A model generated the notes under the pieces. That model was not told the DNA's origin. It saw nothing but the letters and a program-made list of their open reading frames with translations, and searched no databases. Of a stretch of 64,000 nt of DNA, positions 37,384 through 45,940 are shown one piece after another. Position numbers and translations under genes: made by a program. Origin of the DNA: JAENWD01 sp963837165 (lineage in GTDB: Bacteria; Acidobacteriota; Vicinamibacteria; Vicinamibacterales; JAENWD01); NCBI GenBank assembly GCA_963837165.1, contig CAWIMD010000006.1:211431-275430 (forward strand), written 5' to 3'. Within the stretch, counting starts at the first letter, position 1. Each line of letters opens with the position of its first letter.

Positions 37384-39093
37384 CTACGTCGTCGGCAGCG
37401 CCTCTCGCGCCTCCCGATCCGGATCGTGTCTCGCCTGGCACACGTCGTCCAGCACCATGACCTCGCCATTGGCCGACGTGTACTTCGGCCACTCGGGCAG
37501 CCCGCTGCCGTTCGGGTTGCCGTTCTTCATGAACCGCACCAGCGCCGTGGACATCTTCTCCGAGAGCGCCCGCGGCCTCGCGCCGCCGCCGGTGTGCGTG
37601 TACATCAGGTCGGTGTTGTTCAACCAGAACGAGATGTCCACGCAGTGGAACGCGCCGATCAGGCCGTCGAAGATGGGCGGCTGCCACGCGAACCAGGCCA
37701 CGTAGACCGGTGCTGGCTGTGTGGCCTTGGCGTCGGCCAGGTTGACGACGCTCTGGCGGTTGCTGCTGACGAGCGAGAAGATCTCGGCGGCGCTCCTGCC
37801 CGGGAATACCTTGCGATACGCCGCGACGGCATCCGGTGCCTTGTCCCCGAGGCCAGGCCCGAAGCCGGCACGCTTGCTCAGCCGCTCGGCGGCCTCGTCG
37901 AACGTCATGTCCGCCTGCGATGCGTCCGGCCACGCCGGCGACATCTCGTTCATGACCGAGCAGATGATCATCGGGACGCCCGCGGCCGTCGGTGCCGCCT
38001 GGGGCACGTACGGGTGCTGCGGGAGGATCGTGCCGTCCACCGACGGGCTGAACCCGAAGCGCAGGCCGGCCATGGCCCCGCCGCCCGACGCCATCTCCGC
38101 CGCGAGCGTCCGCTGCGCCTTCGTCGCCAGGTCGTAGTAGTCGTGCCACGGCATTTCCTGCAGTTTGCCGAGGTCGGCGCCCGTGAGCCCGGCCTCCTTC
38201 AGCACGGAGGCGCCCAGCTTCTCCGCGTACTCCTTGTCGCCCGCCCGCGTGGCCGCGCCGCTCAGGACGACGGCCTTGTGGAAGAGGCCCTTTGCCGACG
38301 GCATGGCGGTGAGGAGGCAGACCTTCGCGCCGCCGCCGGACTGGCCCATGATCGTGACGTTCCCCGGGTCGCCGCCGAAGCTGGCGATGTTGTCGCGCAC
38401 CCACTCGAGCGCGGCCACCAGGTCGAGCATGCCGGCGTTGCCCGAAGCGGCGAAGCGCTCGCCGCCGACGCCGGCCAGGTTGCAGTAGCCCAGCGGGCCC
38501 AGCCGGTGGTTCATCGAGACGAACACGACGTCGCCGGAGCGGGCGAGGTTCTCGCCGTTGTAGCCGTCCTGCTCGATGCCGTTGCCGGCGCTGAAGCCGC
38601 CGCCGTGGATCCAGAACATGACCGGCCGCTTCTTCCCGTCGTTCACGGCCGGCGTGAACACGTTCAGCCGCAGGCAGTCCTCGCTCACGTCGTCGTAGTT
38701 CCAGTGATCGCGGAAGGCGACGGGCGGGAAGGCGTAGCGGCGATCCATGTTCTGCGGCGCCGAGTTGCCCCACCAGAGTGCCGGGAAGACATCGGTCCAT
38801 GGCTTGGGCTTCTGCGGGGGCATGAAGCGGCTGGCGCCCGAGGTGTCGGCGCCGTACGGGATCCCGAGGAAGTAGTGAATGTCGCGGAGGATGTAGCCCC
38901 GCACCTTGCCGGACGTCGTCTCGGCCACGGCGATGTGCTGGCCGATCTGGAGGAACGGCTCGCCGGCGTGGCCGCGTGCGACCGGCGACGGCGTTCGTCC
39001 GGACCGCGGCATGGCCCCCGCGGCTGTTCCCAGCGTCAGCCCGGCGGCCCCGGTGCCCACGGTCCTGAAAAACGTCCGTCGATTCGATCGCAT
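37384..39093 (-). CDS. Tat-exported type B carboxylesterase
   Basis: A 569-residue alpha/beta-hydrolase of the carboxylesterase/cholinesterase family. The ATG at 39093 has a good RBS (GGAGGG) and opens a twin-arginine signal (RSNRRTFFRTVGTGAAGLTLG). Family motifs are FLGIPYG, SEDCLRLNVFTP (conserved Cys), FWIHGGGFSAGN (oxyanion hole), the nucleophile elbow GQSGGG (in place of the more usual GESAG), and GAFHCVDISFWLNN, which supplies the catalytic His. An acidic third residue lies in the middle region but cannot be fixed by eye. It probably hydrolyses esters in the periplasm. Confidence 0.9.
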   Translation of the reverse strand: MRSNRRTFFRTVGTGAAGLTLGTAAGAMPRSGRTPSPVARGHAGEPFLQIGQHIAVAETTSGKVRGYILRDIHYFLGIPYGADTSGASRFMPPQKPKPWTDVFPALWWGNSAPQNMDRRYAFPPVAFRDHWNYDDVSEDCLRLNVFTPAVNDGKKRPVMFWIHGGGFSAGNGIEQDGYNGENLARSGDVVFVSMNHRLGPLGYCNLAGVGGERFAASGNAGMLDLVAALEWVRDNIASFGGDPGNVTIMGQSGGGAKVCLLTAMPSAKGLFHKAVVLSGAATRAGDKEYAEKLGASVLKEAGLTGADLGKLQEMPWHDYYDLATKAQRTLAAEMASGGGAMAGLRFGFSPSVDGTILPQHPYVPQAAPTAAGVPMIICSVMNEMSPAWPDASQADMTFDEAAERLSKRAGFGPGLGDKAPDAVAAYRKVFPGRSAAEIFSLVSSNRQSVVNLADAKATQPAPVYVAWFAWQPPIFDGLIGAFHCVDISFWLNNTDLMYTHTGGGARPRALSEKMSTALVRFMKNGNPNGSGLPEWPKYTSANGEVMVLDDVCQARHDPDREAREALPTT

Positions 39094-39148
39094 GGCAGGT
39101 CCCTCCTTCGAGTGTCCAGACACTATCACGCGGGATGCGGGGGCGGAA

Positions 39149-39260
39149 TCAACTCAACTCCCAACCTCCAAGGCCCAACTCCCAACCTCCAACTCCCAAC
39201 CTCCAACTCCCAACGCCCAACGTGACAGCTCTTCTTGGTGGTTGGGAGTTGGGAGTTGGG
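39149..39260. repeat. Low-complexity CAACTCCC array and its inverted counterpart
   Basis: About 70 bases of CAACTCCCAAC/CTCCAACTCC units are followed, after a roughly 15-base gap, by three GGGAGTTG units on the same strand. The two arms are complementary and could form a long hairpin. The array abuts the left end of the IS element. Confidence 0.75.
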
Positions 39261-39277
39261 AATGAACGGCCGGGGAG

Positions 39278-39312
39278 ATAGGTGACAAATTAGTCCAGCG
39301 ACATGGGTAACA
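39278..39312 (+). repeat. IS481 left terminal inverted repeat
   Basis: A 35-bp sequence beginning ATAGGTGACA and ending GACATGGGTAACA; its reverse complement matches the right end at 30 of 35 positions. The shared core is AGTCCAGCGACA. Confidence 0.8.
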
Positions 39313-40558
39313 GCTGATCGATGGATTTACGCATTATCTTTCCGTTCTTAGGCGCAGGCGCGGAGCCAGCGAAGCTGGCGGAGCGCCCCACAGCGTACTG
39401 CGAAGCAATCGGATGAATCGAGCGATGCCGTTCGTCGTACCGCGCAAGTGCGGTCGTGGCATACCAGAGCGTCCAGACGCCGTCGTCGACTTCCTCGAAG
39501 GCGACATATTCGCCGGCGAGTGGCGTCGCGATAAACAGCGGCGCGCCCGCCCACGAGACACAGCCATTGCTGCTCACGAGCCGCTTTTCGGTGTGGCCGG
39601 CGTAGTCGAGCGGTGGCAGCCGGGTCGGCAGCGCGCGGCGCGACGGGGTATAGCAGCTCGCAGGCGTCTGGTCGTGCAGGGCTTCGTGCGGCCGTTCCTC
39701 GTTGTATTCCCGGACGAATCGGCGGAACCGTTGCTGTTGCGCCGAGCAATTCGCCGCGGGCGGCCGAGCGGTGTCGGCCTTCAACACGCGATGAAATTGC
39801 TCATGCGATCCATTCTGTTCGGGATGGCCGGGCGCGATGCGCTCCAGGCCGATGCCGAGGCGCAACCACCACACCGACAGTGCGGACAGGCCCGCCAAGC
39901 CCGGGCTGGCGAACGGCCCGCCGTTGTCGCTGCGGATGTGATCGGGCAAGCCGTACTCGCCGAACGCGCGTGCGAACCGGCGTTGCGTCGCGTCACTCGT
40001 CCGCCCGAGCAATCCGTCGCAGCGGAGGACGAACCGGCTGAAGCCGTCGCGCAGCGTGAGCGGGTAGCAATACACGCCATCGCCGGTCCGAAACTCGCCC
40101 TTGAAATCGGTCGTCCACACCTGGTTCACGGTCGTGATCGGCGCCAGCGCCGGCGACGGCACCTGCGGCGAGCGGGCGCGACGCCGTTGCGCCGTCACCA
40201 AGCCGCGCTGTTGCAGCAACGTGCACACGGTCGATCGACTCGGCCACGCGGCGTGCGGATCTCGCCGGGCCGCGATCGCCAGCAGCTTCTTCGCGCCCCA
40301 GCGCGGGTGACGGCGTCGCAGGGCGATCAATGCCTCGACCAAGTCGGCATCCGTCGCCTGCGGGCTGTGATGCGGCCGGCGCGAGCGATCGCCCAACCCA
40401 CGCGCACCGGCCGCCTCGTAGGCGGCGAGCCATTTGTAGCCGGTTTTCCGGCTGATCCCGTACTGCGCCGCGAGCTCGGTCATCGTAAACAGCTCCGACT
40501 CGTACTCACGAACAAATTCCAGGCGTTGCTCCATGGGGCACGTCTCGCGCCACGGCAT
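39290..40558 (-). CDS. IS481-family transposase (DDE)
   Basis: A 422-residue, apparently intact transposase. The N-terminal MPWRETCPMEQRLEFV and helix-turn-helix ISRKTGYKWLAAYEAAG are standard for the family. The rve catalytic core contributes the three acidic residues: D in VWTTDFKGEF, D in IRSDNGGPF and E in HPEQNGSHEQF. YNEERPHEALHDQTPAS is the typical motif after the core. The reading frame ends inside the left inverted repeat. It is probably functional. Confidence 0.93.
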   Translation of the reverse strand: MPWRETCPMEQRLEFVREYESELFTMTELAAQYGISRKTGYKWLAAYEAAGARGLGDRSRRPHHSPQATDADLVEALIALRRRHPRWGAKKLLAIAARRDPHAAWPSRSTVCTLLQQRGLVTAQRRRARSPQVPSPALAPITTVNQVWTTDFKGEFRTGDGVYCYPLTLRDGFSRFVLRCDGLLGRTSDATQRRFARAFGEYGLPDHIRSDNGGPFASPGLAGLSALSVWWLRLGIGLERIAPGHPEQNGSHEQFHRVLKADTARPPAANCSAQQQRFRRFVREYNEERPHEALHDQTPASCYTPSRRALPTRLPPLDYAGHTEKRLVSSNGCVSWAGAPLFIATPLAGEYVAFEEVDDGVWTLWYATTALARYDERHRSIHPIASQYAVGRSASFAGSAPAPKNGKIMRKSIDQLLPMSLD

Positions 40559-40601
40559 CGAAGCACCTCCGACTAGTACCTCGGCGCCGCGGCTGAAAAA
40601 G

Positions 40602-40636
40602 TGTTACCCCTGTCGCTGGACTGAAGTGTTACCTAT
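40602..40636 (-). repeat. IS481 right terminal inverted repeat
   Basis: The partner of the left repeat. Immediately outside (40637-40650) lies TGTCCCTGGACTGAA, a second copy of the inner box TGTCGCTGGACTGAA, suggesting a two-site transposase-binding end. Confidence 0.8.
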
Positions 40637-40654
40637 GTCCCTGGACTGAACCGA

Positions 40655-40688
40655 ATTGAGAGTTGAGAGTTGGGGAGTTGGGAGTTGA
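40655..40688. repeat. GAGAGTTG/GGGAGTTG simple repeat on the right flank of the IS
   Basis: About four degenerate heptamer to octamer units (GAGAGTTGAGAGTTGGGGAGTTGGGAGTTG). It is continuous in character with the array left of the IS, so the element probably inserted into this tract. Confidence 0.7.
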
Positions 40689-40699
40689 CCGCCGATGGG

Positions 40700-43288
40700 T
40701 CAGTCGTGCAGCGGGATGCGGAACAGGTTGCGCTCGGATTCGGCTTTCGCGAACGCGTAGATGGATCCGGTCGGGCCGGGCGAGATGACGAGATGGTCGA
40801 TCGTGGGGATGCCGGTCAGCTCGTGCAGCTGTCGGACAGCGAGGCCGCCTGACGGCAGATCCGGCACCATTCGGCCCGCGGGTACGGGGAAGGCGAGCGT
40901 CTTGCCGGCGAAGAGTCCCAGGTCGGCGCCGACGTAGAAGACCTTCCCGTCGTACGACCAGCCCGCAACGCAATACCCCTGACAGATCATCCGCCGGGCG
41001 CCGCCGTTGACCGGTATCGCAAAGGTGCCGCTCGCGCCGTCCTCCATCGACGGGAGACCGCCGGCGATGACCCACTGGCCGTCCGGCGAGATGCTGTGCT
41101 TCTCGGCGATCGGCAACTCGGACAGGCGCTCGGGCGGCCCGCCGCTCGTCCTGACGCGTGCCAGCGTGTTGGTCGCGCTCCCGAGCTGCCGGAACACCAC
41201 GGCGTCCTCGGCAGCGAACGAGGGCTCGTCAGCGCTGACGGCGAGCTGCCGCGGGGGCGCGCTGCGGTCGATCGGCGCGATCCAGAGTCGCGAGTCGTTC
41301 GTCGAGAACGCGACCCACTTCGCGCTGGGCGAGACGTCGAAGTCCACGACCGCCTGACCGGGCAGCACGCTCTGGCTCGCGGCGCTGGCGACATCGGCAG
41401 CGCGCAGCTCCGCGGAGGCCGCGCTCTGGTCGCGCATCGACAGGTAGAACAGCCGCGAGCCGTCCCGCGATAGGCGCGCGGCGTACGCGTAGCCCTCCGA
41501 GGAAACGGCCCGCTCGCCGGCGGCATCGTGAATCCAGACCGCGCTGCGGGTGGTCCCGATCGACGTGATCAGGGACCGTCCGTCCGGCGCCATCGCGATG
41601 CCCTCTTCCTCGGTCGCCCCGAACGTGATCTGCTCCGGCGCGCCGTCCGGAAACGCCTGGCGCCAGAGGTGCAGGCTGTTGCCGGCCAGGACGCTGAAGT
41701 ACATCCAGCGTCCGTCCGGAGACCACGCGCCGGACGTGCACTCGCCGTCGGGACCCACCGTGCGGCCCGTGGACCGTCCGTCCAGGGGCACCACCCGGCA
41801 CGGCTGCCATGTCCCGGTGCGGTCCATCTCCACGATGAGCACGTGCTCCCGATCGGGCGACGCGTAGGAGAAGTGCGCCATGGCGCGGTCGTGCGCGGGG
41901 AAATAGACGTCGTGCGAGTCGGCCCGGCTCTCGGTGGCCGTCACGATCCCCATGTGAATTCCGCTGCCGCGGATTTCGGAGAAGAGCAGGCGGCTGTCGC
42001 TCATCCAGCTCAACCCGGACGCGTTGGGCAGCAGGCGGGTCGGCTGGCCGCCCAGCGCGGGGATGGTCCACGTGTCCCAGGTCGTGTGCGGCCCGGCCTG
42101 ATCCAGTTGTGTGTAGGCGATGCGCGTGCCGTCAGGCGTGAACACCGGCCCGTACTTCGGCTGCTGGCTGTCCGTCAGCCGCAGGGGGTCGCCGTTCGGC
42201 AGCAGCTTGACCCAGATCTGCCCGTGGCTCAGGAAAGGGGTGCCGCCACGGATGAACGTCACCATGCGGCCGTCGGGCGACACCGCCGGCGCCACGGCCG
42301 CATCGGTGAAGCTCGTGAGCTGCACGTATTCCGAGGGCAGCGTCACGGGCGATCGCGTCGCGTGTGTGTACAGATACGCCGCGACGCCCATCGTGCCGAC
42401 GAGCACCAGGCCGACGGCCGCGCCCACGCCGACTCGCCGTGGCTCCGGCGCACGTACTGTCTGCCCCACGGCCGCCGTCGCGGCCGCGGAATCGCTGTCA
42501 CGCTCGACGCGCCGGAGGTCGGCGCGCAGATCCGCGGCCGACTGATAGCGGGTCTCGCGGTCCTTCTCGAGCAGCCGGTGGATGATGCGCTCGAGATCCG
42601 GCGAGATGTTCGGGCTGCGATCCCGCACGGGGACGGGCGTCGCGGCGAGCACGCCGTTGAACACGACGGCTGGCGAGGAGCCCTCGAACGGCCGGACGCC
42701 GGTCGCCATCTCGTACAGCACGACGCCCAGCGACCACAGGTCGGTACGGGCATCCACGTCGTCGCCGCGCGCCTGCTCGGGCGACATGTAGGCCACCGTG
42801 CCCACGGTCGTGCCGGGGTGGGTGATCAGCGTGGCCGTCGCGCCGTCCTCCGACCCATCGAACAGCGCCAGGCCGAAGTCCAGGATCTTCACCTGGCCGT
42901 CGGCGGTCACCAGGATGTTTGCCGGCTTCAGGTCGCGGTGGACGATGCCCGCGGCGTGCGCCGCGACCAGGCCATCGACGATCTGACGGGCCTGATCCAG
43001 CAGTTGCCGGGAGTTCGCCACGGAGCGTATGGGCGCGCCGTTGACGAACTCCATCACCAGGAAGTTCGGGCCCACGTCGTACAGCTGGCAGATGTGCGGG
43101 TGATTCAGCGCCGCGACGGCGCGCGCCTCGCGCTCGAAGCGCTGGGAGAAGGCGTCCTTCGAGACCTTGACCGCCACGGTGCGGCCGAGGCGGGTATCCA
43201 TCGCGCGGTACACCTCGCCCATGCCGCCGGCGCCAAGTGGCGCGACGATCTCGTACGGCCCGAAGCGAATGCCGGAGGCGAGAGGCAC
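40700..43288 (-). CDS. Membrane Ser/Thr protein kinase with C-terminal PD40/TolB-like propeller
   Basis: An 862-residue protein. The GTG at 43288 is used because it precedes the conserved start GIRFGPYEIVAPLG and lies 21 bases after a TATAAT box; the upstream extension is not protein-like. The kinase domain (about 10-265) has LGAGGMGEVYRAMD, VAVKV, HRDLKPANILV, DFGLAL and AYMSPEQARG. A transmembrane helix follows (GVGAAVGLVLVGTMGVAAYLY). The rest is a beta-propeller of WD40-like PD40 repeats with the sequence pattern SPDGR, TPDGTRIAY, SPDGRWMYF, APDGRSLI, SPSAKWVAF. This kinase-PD40 design is very common in Acidobacteria; the propeller is thought to sense extracytoplasmic ligands. Confidence 0.92.
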   Translation of the reverse strand: MPLASGIRFGPYEIVAPLGAGGMGEVYRAMDTRLGRTVAVKVSKDAFSQRFEREARAVAALNHPHICQLYDVGPNFLVMEFVNGAPIRSVANSRQLLDQARQIVDGLVAAHAAGIVHRDLKPANILVTADGQVKILDFGLALFDGSEDGATATLITHPGTTVGTVAYMSPEQARGDDVDARTDLWSLGVVLYEMATGVRPFEGSSPAVVFNGVLAATPVPVRDRSPNISPDLERIIHRLLEKDRETRYQSAADLRADLRRVERDSDSAAATAAVGQTVRAPEPRRVGVGAAVGLVLVGTMGVAAYLYTHATRSPVTLPSEYVQLTSFTDAAVAPAVSPDGRMVTFIRGGTPFLSHGQIWVKLLPNGDPLRLTDSQQPKYGPVFTPDGTRIAYTQLDQAGPHTTWDTWTIPALGGQPTRLLPNASGLSWMSDSRLLFSEIRGSGIHMGIVTATESRADSHDVYFPAHDRAMAHFSYASPDREHVLIVEMDRTGTWQPCRVVPLDGRSTGRTVGPDGECTSGAWSPDGRWMYFSVLAGNSLHLWRQAFPDGAPEQITFGATEEEGIAMAPDGRSLITSIGTTRSAVWIHDAAGERAVSSEGYAYAARLSRDGSRLFYLSMRDQSAASAELRAADVASAASQSVLPGQAVVDFDVSPSAKWVAFSTNDSRLWIAPIDRSAPPRQLAVSADEPSFAAEDAVVFRQLGSATNTLARVRTSGGPPERLSELPIAEKHSISPDGQWVIAGGLPSMEDGASGTFAIPVNGGARRMICQGYCVAGWSYDGKVFYVGADLGLFAGKTLAFPVPAGRMVPDLPSGGLAVRQLHELTGIPTIDHLVISPGPTGSIYAFAKAESERNLFRIPLHD

Positions 43289-43309
43289 GATGATGGGGAT
43301 CTGCGCGCC

Positions 43310-43315
43310 ATTATA
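43310..43315 (-). promoter_or_regulatory. Perfect TATAAT -10 box for the kinase-PD40 gene
   Basis: TATAAT on the minus strand ends 21 bases before the GTG at 43288, giving a leader of roughly 15 bases. No convincing -35 hexamer is seen at 16-18 bases. Confidence 0.45.
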
Positions 43316-43358
43316 CGTGCCCGGGCCCGAGCTGCAGCCGTGAGGTAGACTTCCGGAC

Positions 43359-43784
43359 GTGCCGACTCCGTCAGTCCGCCTGCGCGTCGCCGCGGTCACC
43401 CTGTCCGTCCTGGCGGCCGCCGCCCTGCGGAGCGCGGATCGACAGGCGCCGGCCACCGCCGGGCCCATTCGCCTCATCGTGCAATCTCGCCGAACGATCG
43501 GTTTCCGCCGGGGAGCGCGCTCGAGGAACACGCACCGGACCTCGGCGAGATCGAGCGGGAGCTGCGCGCGCAGATCGAGCTGCCGCGCGCGATGATCCCG
43601 CATGTTGCGTATGCCTCGGAGCACATGGGGTTCGACGGCGTCGCGCCGGAGGTGCGAGGGCTACGTCGCGGCGGACCGCAGCGCGGTCCTCGCCGCCTGG
43701 TCGAGCCCGCAGGTGATGGCCGTCATCAATCGCGTGCGATTCGAATGGAAGCCAACGGATTACCCTCCCGAACGTCGATCCTGA
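43359..43784 (+). pseudogene. Degraded exported protein gene in three frames
   Basis: The frame opening at 43359 has a signal-like start (TPSVRLRVAAVTLSVLAAAAL). A second coherent piece in another frame reads ALEEHAPDLGEIERELRAQIEL and MIPHVAYASEHMGFDG. A third frame reads GYVAADRSAVLAAW, VMAVINRVRFEWKPTDYPPE and stops at 43784. Together they suggest a protein of about 140 residues broken at least twice, near 43485 and 43655. Neither break is at GTAC. I do not recognise the family. The 3' end overlaps the start of the methyltransferase gene. Confidence 0.45.
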
Positions 43785-44731
43785 CCGCCGCCGCCCGCGC
43801 GCTGGGGTCGCGCGAGCCCGATCAGAGCGTCCGCAATCCCGACTGGGTGGCCGATCGGCTGATTGGACCGGCCGAGCAGGCGCTGATTGCCGAGCACCCC
43901 ATCAGCCGGGCGCTCGGCGGGGACGTCGGGGAGGCCATGTCCGATCCCGATGTCTTCGGCTTCGTCTGGCTGATGCTGGTGCGCACTCGCTACATCGACG
44001 AGATGGTGGCGCGCGCCATCCGCGGCGGCGCGACGCAACTGGTGATCCTCGGTGCCGGCTTCGACTCGCGCGCCCACCGTTTCGCCGACCTGCTCGAGGA
44101 CGTGCCGGTCATCGAGATCGACTTCGGCACGACCCAGGAGTACAAGAAGCGGCGCGTTCACGAAGCCCTGGGGAGCGCAGCTGCCGGCGTCGTGTACGTT
44201 CCGATTGATTTCACGCGTGAGGAGCTCGGAGACGCGCTGCGCCGCGCCGGGTTCGATGCCGGCCGCACGACGTGCTTCGTGTGCGAGGGCGTGAGCATGT
44301 ACGTCCCTGAAGAAGGGATGAAGGCGACCCTGCGCGCGATCGCGGCCGAGTCGGCGCCCGGCAGCCGGGTGCTGTTCGAGTACCTCAATCGGGGCGCGCT
44401 CGACGTGCTGCGGAAGTACCCCACCGGGATGATCAAGAACGCGTTCGACTGGGGCGAGCCGTTCGTCTTCGGCGTGCCGGACGGGCAGGACCGGGAGTTC
44501 TTCGTGGACGCGGGCCTGGAGCCCGGCGAGGCCCTGAAGATCGGCAGCCCGGAATCGGTCGCGCGCTACGCGATGCGCCAGGACGGGACCTATTACGGCG
44601 CCCATCTGGAGCAGGAGTTCGCGCGACGGCGTGAAGAGGCATTGAAAGCGATGGACGAGGCAGGCCGGCAGCAGATCGCCCGCGCCGAAGCGACGTCGGG
44701 CTACTGGCTCGCGGAGCTGCGAAAGGGTTGA
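43745..44731 (+). CDS. SAM-dependent methyltransferase, TIGR00027/LCMT-like
   Basis: A 328-residue protein from the ATG at 43745. The frame is open further upstream, but that part reads the preceding degraded gene. Motif I is VILGAGFDSRAHRF, followed by VIEIDFGTTQEYKKRRV (acidic residue binding the ribose of SAM), YVPIDFTREELGDAL, TCFVCEGVSMYVPEEG and a GSRVLFEYLNRG strand. These match the PPM1/leucine carboxyl methyltransferase-like family widespread in actinobacteria and acidobacteria. The substrate is unknown. Its stop TGA overlaps the ATG of the chitinase gene (TGATG). Confidence 0.88.
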   Translation: MEANGLPSRTSILTAAARALGSREPDQSVRNPDWVADRLIGPAEQALIAEHPISRALGGDVGEAMSDPDVFGFVWLMLVRTRYIDEMVARAIRGGATQLVILGAGFDSRAHRFADLLEDVPVIEIDFGTTQEYKKRRVHEALGSAAAGVVYVPIDFTREELGDALRRAGFDAGRTTCFVCEGVSMYVPEEGMKATLRAIAAESAPGSRVLFEYLNRGALDVLRKYPTGMIKNAFDWGEPFVFGVPDGQDREFFVDAGLEPGEALKIGSPESVARYAMRQDGTYYGAHLEQEFARRREEALKAMDEAGRQQIARAEATSGYWLAELRKG

Positions 44732-45888
44732 TGCGCTCCCGGGTCCTCGCACGTGTTCTCGGCGTCGCGCTGGGCTGTGCGGCGGCGGGGAGCCTCGGCG
44801 TCCTTTCTGCCGGACCCCGCCAGCCGGTCATCATCGGCTACGTGTTCGCGGGCAACACCGCCCTCGATTCGGCGCAGATCGCGGCCGATCGGCTGACCCA
44901 CATCAATTACGCGTTCGCCAACATCAGGGACGGCCGGGTCGTGGAGGGGTTCGACCAGGACGCCGCGAACCTGGCCGCGCTGGTGGCCCTCAGGCGTGAG
45001 CATCCGCGGCTGCGCGTGCTGATCTCGGTGGGGGGCTGGACCTGGTCGGGCGGCTTCTCCGATGCCGCGCTCACCCCGGAGACTCGCGCGACGTTCGTCG
45101 GCAGCGCGGTGGACTTCGTGCGGAGGCACGACCTCGACGGCCTCGACATCGACTGGGAGTATCCGGGCCAGCCGGGCATCGGCAACACCTACCGGCCCGA
45201 GGACAAGGGCCACTTCACGGCGCTGATGGCGGCGCTGCGGGCCGCGCTGGACCGGGAAGGAGCCGCGGCGCACCGGCACTACCTGCTCACGTTCGCGGCC
45301 GGGGCGTCGAGCCGCTTCATTGCTGACACCGAGCTCGACAAGGTCCAGGCGTCCGTGGACTTCGTGAACCTCATGACGTACGACTTCCGCGAGGCCGGCA
45401 GCGACGCCGCGGGCCACCACGCGAACCTGTATCCCAACGCGGCCGACGATCGGCAGCGATCGGTCGATCGGGCCGTCCAGGAGTTCCTGGCGGCCGGCGT
45501 GCCGGCGCGGAAGCTGGTGCTCGGCGTGCCGTTCTACGGCCGTGCCTGGGGGGACGTCGGGCCCGTCGGGCACGGCCTGTACCAGCCCGGCAGCCTGCCG
45601 GCCGAGCGCATCGACACGTCGTACGGGCAGATTGCCGCGGCGCTGGTGGGACGCGACGGGTTCGTGCGCTACTGGGACGGCGCCGCGCAGGCGCCGTATC
45701 TCTGGAACGCCGAGCGGCGCATCTTCATCAGCTACGACGATCCGGAGTCGCTGGCGCTGAAGGCGCGGTACATCCGGGACCACCACCTGGCCGGCGCGAT
45801 GTTCTGGCAGTACAACGACGACCCGACGGGCGCGCTGCTGCAGGCGCTCTTCACCGGGCTGCACGAGGGGAGCTCGAACGCCCGCTGA
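44731..45888 (+). CDS. Exported GH18 chitinase
   Basis: A 385-residue secreted glycoside hydrolase family 18 enzyme. The ATG at 44731 overlaps the methyltransferase stop. After a signal peptide (VLARVLGVALGCAAAGSLGVLSAG) the TIM barrel begins with VIIGYVFAGN and contains LTHINYAFANI, VLISVGGWTWSGGFSD, and the catalytic DGLDIDWEYPG (DxxDxDxE, the Glu being the acid/base). Further conserved elements are VNLMTYDF, LGVPFYGRAW and AGAMFWQYNDD. It hydrolyses chitin or related beta-1,4-GlcNAc polymers by substrate-assisted catalysis. There is no carbohydrate-binding module. Confidence 0.95.
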   Translation: MRSRVLARVLGVALGCAAAGSLGVLSAGPRQPVIIGYVFAGNTALDSAQIAADRLTHINYAFANIRDGRVVEGFDQDAANLAALVALRREHPRLRVLISVGGWTWSGGFSDAALTPETRATFVGSAVDFVRRHDLDGLDIDWEYPGQPGIGNTYRPEDKGHFTALMAALRAALDREGAAAHRHYLLTFAAGASSRFIADTELDKVQASVDFVNLMTYDFREAGSDAAGHHANLYPNAADDRQRSVDRAVQEFLAAGVPARKLVLGVPFYGRAWGDVGPVGHGLYQPGSLPAERIDTSYGQIAAALVGRDGFVRYWDGAAQAPYLWNAERRIFISYDDPESLALKARYIRDHHLAGAMFWQYNDDPTGALLQALFTGLHEGSSNAR

Positions 45889-45940
45889 ATGGCGCGCCGA
45901 AACGGGCGGGTGGCGCGTAATCCATGCAGGAGGACCCCCC

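Larger units (their letters stand above)
39264..40652. mobile_element. IS481-family insertion sequence
   Basis: About 1.39 kb with one transposase gene and terminal inverted repeats of at least 35 bp (39278-39312 and 40602-40636, 30 of 35 matching). A GAAT tetranucleotide lies directly outside both proposed ends (39260-39263 and 40653-40656) and may be the target duplication. The right end has a second copy of the TGTCSCTGGACTGAA box outside the 35-bp repeat. Exact boundaries are uncertain by a few bases. It sits within a simple-repeat tract between genes and interrupts no recognisable gene. Confidence 0.8.

Noticed and set aside
39149..39260. Possible CRISPR-like array
   Set aside because: Units are 7-8 bases, contiguous, without unique spacers, and change orientation; this is simple-sequence repeat.
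41528..43348. 606-codon open frame opposite the kinase-PD40 gene
   Set aside because: Antisense shadow with no recognisable domain.
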